Of a DNA stretch of 64,000 nt, positions 58,708 through 64,000 are shown piece by piece. The stretch is from Panacagrimonas sp046594215 (GTDB lineage Bacteria > Pseudomonadota > Gammaproteobacteria > Nevskiales > Nevskiaceae): contig JBKJPX010000044.1 in NCBI GenBank assembly GCA_046594215.1, positions 1-64,000 of the forward strand. The letters are read 5' to 3'. The position numbers and the translations under genes were made by a program. The notes below the pieces were generated by a model. That model did no database searches and was not told where the DNA came from. It saw only the letters and a program-made list of their open reading frames with translations. Each line of letters begins with the position of its first letter. Within the stretch, counting starts at the first letter, position 1.

Positions 58708-61700
58708 TCATGGAGCCACTTCGGTATCCCCGGCCTGCAGGGCCGCCCGAATACCGCCATCCGTCTCGGCCGACACCGCGGGCTTCGTGGGTTCCGGCGC
58801 TTCGGGGGCCGTGGGTCGGACAGCCGGTGCGGGGACCGGCGCGGGTCCCGCCACGGCCTCGGCAAGGGCCTCGGGCCGATCCCCGTTCTGTCGCCCGATC
58901 AGCGCCAGCATCTTTTCGGCATCGCGGATCGAGGGCGCGTGCGGCGCGTCGTAGCGCTTGCTGGCCTCCAGCGCCCGTTGCGCCCAAATCCGCGAACTCG
59001 CGGCGTCGTCGACCCGGCGCAGGGACTCGGCGTGGATCAGCCAGAGGTAGGGGCCGGTGCGCACGTCACGCCGGCCCGCGAGGTTCTCGAAGCCGACCAC
59101 CGCGTGCGTGCTCGAACGCAGCGCCGCCTCCCAGTCATGCCGCTCCTGCGCCAGCCGCGCGAGGCCACCGTAGGCCAGCACCGCCATCTCGTTGTTGTGC
59201 CCCTTGGTCTGGACGAGGACCTCGTCGAACTGCGTCTGCGCGCCGGGCAGATCGTTGTGCGCGAGCAGGAAGCGGCCCCAGCGCTCACGCGCCACGCTCA
59301 CCGAGGCCGATCCCGCGGGCTCCTTCTGCAAGCGCTCGTCGAGGCTTGCCTTGATCGCGTCGCGCGCCTTCCACCACATCCCGGCGCGATCGTAGGCATC
59401 GCCGAGGATCAGCAGGTTGCGCCGTACCTCGTACTCGACACTCGGCTTCTCGCGGTAGGTTCTGAGCGCAGCCTCGAGCAGGGGGATCGCCAACAGCGGC
59501 CGACCTTCCGCGACGAGCCGGTCAGCGTAGAACTCGCGCGCGTACTCGTCGTAGGAATTCTCGGTCCAGTCGCGCGGGATCACCGCCATCAGCTTGTCGA
59601 ACTGCGCCAGTGCGCGCTCGCGCAGGCCGTGCCGATGCAGGGTCGAGGCGTATTGCGCGGTCGGCACCCAGGCGGTGTTGTGCCTGGCGCCGTAGGTCTT
59701 CTCGATCAGCGCGGCACCGCGGTCGTACGCCTGGATCGCCTCCTCGTACTTGCCCTGGTCCTCGCGCACCTGCGCCAGGCCCGGCCAAGTCAGCTGCTGG
59801 AGCTCGCTGTCGTTGTTCTCGGGAGTCTTTTCCGCGATCGCGATTGCGCGAAGGAAATGCTGCTCGGATTTAGCCGGGCTACCGCGCATCTCGCGCCAAC
59901 CGAGCGTGGTGAGCGCCTTGACGAAGCCCGGGTCGGTCGGCGCGAGCCGCTCGTACATCGCCAGCGCCTTGTCCAGCGCGCCGGGGTCGGCTTCGTCCCT
60001 GTTCTCCTTTAGAACATCGCTGCGGATGAGCCACCAGCGCGCACGGGTCACCGTATTGTCGAGACCCGCCTTGCGGATCAGCGGGTCGGCCTGGTCGAGC
60101 AGCTTGAGCGCCTGCACATATTCGTCTTCGTTGTTGGCGTGGTGCGCATCGTCCAGCAGGCCCTGGATGAAGGCTGGGTGCGAGTCGCCGTAGAGGCGTC
60201 GCACCTGCTGCAGCTGCTGCGTGACGAGCGCGCGGTAGCGCGCGTCGTCGCCCAGTTCGCGATAGATCGACGCGGTCGTGCCGAGCAACTCTATCTGCGT
60301 GGCCGGGTCATCGCGGAACTCTTCGCCGATCTTCTGCGCGTTGATATCCAACAGTTCCTTGGCCGTGATCTGTCCGCGCGGCTTGTCCTGCGCGATGCGT
60401 GGGTCGCCCGCGCGAAAGACATTCACAAGGAATTGCTTGGTCGCGGTGGCGCGCGCGGCCTCGTGCTGCGCCGCTTCCGCCGCAGCTCGCGCCTCGCGGG
60501 CCTGCCACAGTGCCGTCGCAAAGCCGACGGCTAGCGCCGCGATCGCCAGACCCGCAAAGCCAGCTGCCACATGGTTACGGCTCGCGAAGCGCTGCAGCGA
60601 ATACGCGAGCGATTCGGGCCGCGCGAGCACCGGCCTGCCCTCGAGGTGGCGACGCAGATCGTCGGCCAGCTCGGCGGCGGAACGATAGCGGCGCTCAGGC
60701 TCGCGCCGCAGCGCGAAACCGGTGATGGCGTCCAGATCGCCGCGCAGGCGCCGCGCCTCGATAGGCGCGTCCGCGAGTCCCGCCGCGATACGGCTCGGCG
60801 CCGGCGCATCGGCGCGCATCTGCCGTTCGATCAGCAGCGGCAGCGACTGCGAGCGGTGCCAGGGCCGCTCTCCCGTGAGCAGCTCGAACAGCAGCAGGCC
60901 GAGCGAGTACACGTCGGACGCCGGCGCGACCGGCTCCTGCGCGAGCTGCTCGGGCGAGGCGTAGGCCAGCGTCATCGGGGCTTGGGTGCGGGTCTCGTCG
61001 ATGCCGCCATCTCGCAGAAACTTGGCCACGCCGAAGTCCAGCAGCTTGCAGCGGCCCTCGGGCGTGACCCTTACGTTGGCGGGCTTGAGGTCGCGGTGCA
61101 CCAGCAGGTTGCGATGCGCGTAGGCGACCGCCTCGCAGACCTGGAGGAAAAGGTCCAGCCGCTGCGCCAGGGGCAGGTTGCGCTCGCTGCACCATTGCGT
61201 CAGCGAGGTGCCCTCGAGCCACTCCATGACCAAGTACGGCCGACCGTCACTCGCAAGGCCACCGTCGACCAATCTTGCGATGCCCGGATGGTCAAGTCGC
61301 GCGAGCACACGCCGTTCCTCGTGGAAACGCTCGATCTGGTCGACCGCCTCGCGACGGATCAGCTTGAGTGCCGCCTGTTGCACGAAGGCGCCGTCAGCGC
61401 GCTCCACGCGATAGACCTCGCCCAGACCTCCGCGACCGACCAGCGCGCCCAGTCGCCAGGCGCCGATGCGGGTGCCGGGCGAAAGCTCCGCGAGCAGCGC
61501 CTCGCGCTGAACCGACTCGGCCGCAGGACGATCGAGCAGCGCGTCGGGCACCTCGACCTGTTCGAGCAGCCGTCGCACATGCCGCTGCAGCCATTCGTCG
61601 GTGGCCGTGCGCTCGGACAGCCAGGCTTCGCGCCGCGCCGCCGGCAAGGTCATCGCTTCGTCGAACAGGGCTTCGATCCGCGACCAGGATTCGGCGGTCA

Positions 61701-61728
61701 TCCGCTCGTCCAACTCAGGCTTCCTCAT
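58708..61728 (-). CDS. Transmembrane Ser/Thr protein kinase with TPR-like repeats
   Basis: A 1006-residue receptor kinase. An N-terminal segment (1-80) is followed by a Hanks-type kinase domain: GRGGLGEV (98-105), Lys122, HRDLKPAN (211-218), DFG (231-233) and SPE (258-260). A membrane helix lies at about 386-408, then 500+ residues of tetratricopeptide-like repeats outside (for example YEEAIQAYDRGAALIEKTYG), and an Ala/Pro-rich tail. All catalytic residues are present, so it should be active. Divergent from an ECF sigma gene that is now a pseudogene; in related bacteria such pairs occur together. Confidence 0.9.
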   Translation of the reverse strand: MRKPELDERMTAESWSRIEALFDEAMTLPAARREAWLSERTATDEWLQRHVRRLLEQVEVPDALLDRPAAESVQREALLAELSPGTRIGAWRLGALVGRGGLGEVYRVERADGAFVQQAALKLIRREAVDQIERFHEERRVLARLDHPGIARLVDGGLASDGRPYLVMEWLEGTSLTQWCSERNLPLAQRLDLFLQVCEAVAYAHRNLLVHRDLKPANVRVTPEGRCKLLDFGVAKFLRDGGIDETRTQAPMTLAYASPEQLAQEPVAPASDVYSLGLLLFELLTGERPWHRSQSLPLLIERQMRADAPAPSRIAAGLADAPIEARRLRGDLDAITGFALRREPERRYRSAAELADDLRRHLEGRPVLARPESLAYSLQRFASRNHVAAGFAGLAIAALAVGFATALWQAREARAAAEAAQHEAARATATKQFLVNVFRAGDPRIAQDKPRGQITAKELLDINAQKIGEEFRDDPATQIELLGTTASIYRELGDDARYRALVTQQLQQVRRLYGDSHPAFIQGLLDDAHHANNEDEYVQALKLLDQADPLIRKAGLDNTVTRARWWLIRSDVLKENRDEADPGALDKALAMYERLAPTDPGFVKALTTLGWREMRGSPAKSEQHFLRAIAIAEKTPENNDSELQQLTWPGLAQVREDQGKYEEAIQAYDRGAALIEKTYGARHNTAWVPTAQYASTLHRHGLRERALAQFDKLMAVIPRDWTENSYDEYAREFYADRLVAEGRPLLAIPLLEAALRTYREKPSVEYEVRRNLLILGDAYDRAGMWWKARDAIKASLDERLQKEPAGSASVSVARERWGRFLLAHNDLPGAQTQFDEVLVQTKGHNNEMAVLAYGGLARLAQERHDWEAALRSSTHAVVGFENLAGRRDVRTGPYLWLIHAESLRRVDDAASSRIWAQRALEASKRYDAPHAPSIRDAEKMLALIGRQNGDRPEALAEAVAGPAPVPAPAVRPTAPEAPEPTKPAVSAETDGGIRAALQAGDTEVAP

Positions 61729-61810
61729 GACGGGCCGGCATGGCCGATAGCGTAGTACGTCCGGCCCCTTGCACCTCGCCTTCGTCAGCAAGTTTGGCGA
61801 CCTTCCCCGC

Positions 61811-62211
61811 ATGCCCAACGATCCGATGGAGGCGCCCGAACGGATGTGGGACGCCGCGGAGCGCGAGACACTGCGTCCCGAGCTGTGTCGCTCGGCCGAG
61901 CAGTTGTTCGCGGTCTTCTATGCCGAGGTGAGGCGCCTGGCGCGGCGCAGGTGCCGCTCGAGTTCGCGAAAAACGAGTCCGCCGCGATTCCGTTCGAATC
62001 CGACGAGCGCGTGGTGGCGATCCATGTCTTGCTCAAGAAGTTGGCCCAACTGACTCCGCGCCTGTCGCAGGTCGTCGAGTGCCGCTTCTTCGCGGGCTAC
62101 AGCGATCCGGAGACGGCCGAGGCGCTGGGCGTCGACGAGCGCGCCGTGCGCCGCGACTGGGTCAAGGCCCGCGCTTGAGTGCGAACGGAACTCGGCGAGC
62201 TGGACGGCTGA
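61811..62211 (+). pseudogene. Degraded ECF sigma factor (kinase-linked type)
   Basis: The N-terminus (from ATG 61811) ends in YAEVRRLARRR, the region 2 start of this ECF group. It then jumps, with a frame change near 61950-61960, to a region 4 that reads LTPRLSQVVECRFFAGYSD, then PETAEALGVDERAVRRDW and KARA. About 80-90 residues of region 2/linker are missing. In addition, the codon after KARA is TGA (62176-62178) where relatives have Trp; the frame then continues VRTELGELDG to TGA 62209. Three kinds of damage show it is dead. The 153-bp gap 62179-62331 holds its tail and nothing else recognised. Confidence 0.8.
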
Positions 62212-62331
62212 GAAGGCAGACCGGAGCCACGGCGAACGCGGCAGTCCCGCAACCGCCGGAGCCCCGAAGGAGGCCTGGGCGATTGCTCAATCTGAGCGGT
62301 AAAAATCCAGGCTTCGACCGCTACCTGTAGG

Positions 62332-63405
62332 TCAGGCCGTCTTGGCCAGCCGGTCGCGCCGCTGCGCCACGCTGCCTGCGAGGCCACGCAATACCTCGAC
62401 GCTGTCCTCCCAGTGGATGCAGGCGTCGGTGACGCTCTGGCCGTACACCATCTCGTCGCGCGGCCCGATGTCCTGGCGGCCCTCGACCAGGTGCGACTCG
62501 ATCATCACGCCGACCACGCGCGTCTCGCCGCCCGAAATCTGCGCGCCGACGTCCTGGCCGACGGCGACCTGGCGCCTGTGCTGCTTGCTCGAATTGGCGT
62601 GGCTGAAGTCGATCATGACCTGCGGCCTCAGACCCGCCTTGGACATCGCCGCGCTGGCGGCCTCGACGCTGGCGGCGTCGTAGTTGGTGCCCGAGCTGCC
62701 GCCGCGCAGGATGATGTGGCAGTCCTCGTTGCCGGCGGTCTCGAAGATTGAGACCTCGCCGTTGTTGGTCATCGACAGGAAGCGGTGCGGCGAGCGCGCA
62801 GACAGACAGGCGTCGACCGCCACCTTCACGCTGCCGTCGGTGCCGTTCTTGAAACCGACCGGGCAGGACAGCCCGGACGCCATCTCGCGATGCAGCTGCG
62901 ACTCGGTGGTGCGCGCGCCGATCGCGCCCCAGGACACGAGGTCGGCGAGGTACTGCGGCGTCAGCAGGTCGAGGAATTCGACACCCGCCGGGATGCCCAT
63001 CTCGTTCAGGTCGAGGAGCAGCTTGCGACCGATGCGCAGGCCGCGGTCGATGTCATAGCCGTCGTTGAGGTCGGGGTCGTTGATCAGGCCTTTCCAGCCC
63101 ACGGTGGTGCGCGGCTTCTCGAAATAAACGCGCATCACGATCAGCAGGTTCTTCTTGAGCTGCTCGCGCAGCCCCTTCAGGCGCGTGGCGTATTCGATGG
63201 CGGCGTCCGGATCGTGGATCGAGCAAGGTCCGACGACCACCAGGAGGCGCTCATCGCGACCGGACAGCACGTTCTGAATTTCGCGCCGGGTCTGCAGGAC
63301 GGTCTGGGTCGCCGCGTCGGACAGCGGCAACTCGGCCTGGACCTGGGCTGGCGTGGAGACCGCGCGGATCGAGCGGATTCGGGTGTTTTCGGTGACCGGC
63401 TTCAT
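62332..63405 (-). CDS. aroG: 3-deoxy-D-arabino-heptulosonate 7-phosphate synthase, class I
   Basis: A 357-residue type I-alpha DAHP synthase, first step of aromatic amino acid synthesis (PEP + erythrose-4-P). Motifs: VVVGPCSIHD, MRVYFEKPRTTVGWKGLINDP, GARTTESQLHRE, and the C-terminal IDFSHANSSK and ESHLVEG with metal-binding His/Glu. The length and N-terminal extension (residues 1-45) fit the feedback-regulated AroF/G/H form. The isoform (Phe, Tyr or Trp) cannot be assigned. It diverges from the PCuAC gene by 220 bp. Confidence 0.95.
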   Translation of the reverse strand: MKPVTENTRIRSIRAVSTPAQVQAELPLSDAATQTVLQTRREIQNVLSGRDERLLVVVGPCSIHDPDAAIEYATRLKGLREQLKKNLLIVMRVYFEKPRTTVGWKGLINDPDLNDGYDIDRGLRIGRKLLLDLNEMGIPAGVEFLDLLTPQYLADLVSWGAIGARTTESQLHREMASGLSCPVGFKNGTDGSVKVAVDACLSARSPHRFLSMTNNGEVSIFETAGNEDCHIILRGGSSGTNYDAASVEAASAAMSKAGLRPQVMIDFSHANSSKQHRRQVAVGQDVGAQISGGETRVVGVMIESHLVEGRQDIGPRDEMVYGQSVTDACIHWEDSVEVLRGLAGSVAQRRDRLAKTA

Positions 63406-63625
63406 GACATGGGTACTACGACGGCGAGGGGCGCGAATGCTAGCAAAATGGTCTCGGACGCGAGCCCCCGGGCATTTCCACGGCAGCGGGCCTCTGGAAT
63501 CTGCGGGCCGCGGCGGCGGTGACAGGAGGCCCGCCTGTTGAGCCGGATCAACGGCCGATCCGGCCTCAGCGGCCGATGCACGTCTGCTGAGATAATCGCG
63601 CCTCGCCCGCCCTTTCAATCCTCCG

Positions 63626-64000
63626 ATGCCCGCGAAACCGCTGCAGTTGCTGCTGGCCCTACCCCTCCTGCTTCTCGCCTGGGGCTGCGGAAAGGCGCCC
63701 GAGCAGGGGGCGAAAGGCGATTCGGATGCGATACCCCGGGTCAGCCACGCCCGCATCCTCCTTCCGCCACCGGGCGGATCGATGGCGACAGGCTATTTCG
63801 AAGTGAACAACCCGGGCACCACCGCCATCGAACTGAGAGCCGTCAGCAGTTCCTCGTTTGCTTCGGTGGAGATGCACGAGACGCGCGAACAGGGCGGCAT
63901 GTCGCGCATGCGGCCGGTTGAGAAGGTCGAGATCCCGGCCGGTGGCAGCGCGAGCTTCGGGCCGGGCGGCAAACATCTGATGCTGATGGATTCGCAGCTC
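63626..64000 (+). CDS. PCuAC-type copper chaperone lipoprotein, 3' end cut by window edge
   Basis: The first 125 codons of a gene running off the right edge. A lipoprotein signal ends in LLAWGC (Cys21). The mature part has the PCuAC copper motif H/M-x10-M...HxM: EMHETREQGGMSRM and KHLMLMDSQL. Such proteins deliver Cu(I) to cytochrome oxidase CuA together with Sco1. Starting ATG 63626 is clear. No sco1 or cox gene is in view. Confidence 0.85.
   Translation, partial: MPAKPLQLLLALPLLLLAWGCGKAPEQGAKGDSDAIPRVSHARILLPPPGGSMATGYFEVNNPGTTAIELRAVSSSSFASVEMHETREQGGMSRMRPVEKVEIPAGGSASFGPGGKHLMLMDSQL

Noticed and set aside
1..64000. tRNA, rRNA, CRISPR arrays, insertion sequences, phage genes
   Set aside because: No tRNA cloverleaf, rRNA segment, regular direct repeat-spacer array, transposase motif or phage structural gene was noticed by eye on either strand. 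Short tRNAs could be missed without a covariance search.

Overview
The window is a GC-rich (roughly two-thirds G+C), densely coded bacterial chromosome segment with about 57 intact or edge-cut protein genes, two clear pseudogenes and no rRNA, tRNA, CRISPR, IS element or prophage that I can see. Gene content points to a Gammaproteobacterium near the Lysobacterales/Nevskiales/Steroidobacterales assemblage. It has TatABC behind hisE, a three-polypeptide Pnt transhydrogenase, a DesT-DesCB-like desaturase locus, an MMPL transporter with a YCF48 partner, DUF1329, and intergenic palindromes of the kind seen in Xanthomonas relatives. HisB is the stand-alone dehydratase, unlike the bifunctional HisB of Xanthomonadaceae and enterics, so placement stays at class level with a tentative order. 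This is inference from gene content.

Layout. 0-3 kb: a lipid-type operon on the minus strand (metal-dependent hydrolase, SDR, ferritin-like protein cut by the left edge) diverges from a TetR regulator. 3-9.6 kb: a lipid A-type acyltransferase, dtd, then hisB-hisH-hisA-hisF-hisE and tatABC. Two large inverted repeats lie inside the his cluster and hisI is missing from it. 9.6-21 kb: aroE and hemB; a sterol desaturase-like hydroxylase with an ECF sigma/anti-sigma pair; gpsA-secB-grxC-rhodanese; envC; DUF1329 and DUF4124 exported proteins; an epimerase; mscL. 21-28.4 kb: an unrecognised membrane protein, pntAA-pntAB-pntB ending in a strong terminator, and manC-manB for GDP-mannose. 28.5-33.2 kb: a fatty-acid locus (FadL porin, DesT-like repressor, ferredoxin reductase, desaturase). 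33-40 kb: MoxR ATPase plus GST, another TetR, a patatin phospholipase, DUF456 and DUF3096 membrane proteins and an MltD-type LysM transglycosylase.

40-48.7 kb: a small membrane protein and an alpha/beta hydrolase lead into a translationally coupled pair, a radical SAM protein with a helix-hairpin-helix tail and a DUF4130-UdgX fusion. This is a DNA-repair or DNA-modification module whose chemistry, to my knowledge, is not established. A lipoprotein and a YCF48-MMPL transport pair follow. 48.9-51.5 kb: glnK-amtB with a recognisable sigma-54 promoter and NtrC enhancer sites. 51.6-57.6 kb: priA (with a perfect DnaA box just upstream), anmK, mepM and tyrS.

57.6-64 kb: a small exported Asn-rich repeat protein with a frameshifted Cys-rich exported partner, a transmembrane Ser/Thr kinase with TPR-like repeats next to the wreck of its ECF sigma factor, aroG (DAHP synthase) and a PCuAC copper-chaperone lipoprotein cut by the right edge.

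Most noteworthy: (i) the rSAM/UdgX module; (ii) two paralogous TetR regulators, 28 kb apart, that face almost identical 20-bp operators and so tie the left-edge operon to fatty-acid control; (iii) the decaying kinase/sigma and repeat/Cys-rich loci near the right end; (iv) the nested palindromes within the his cluster.
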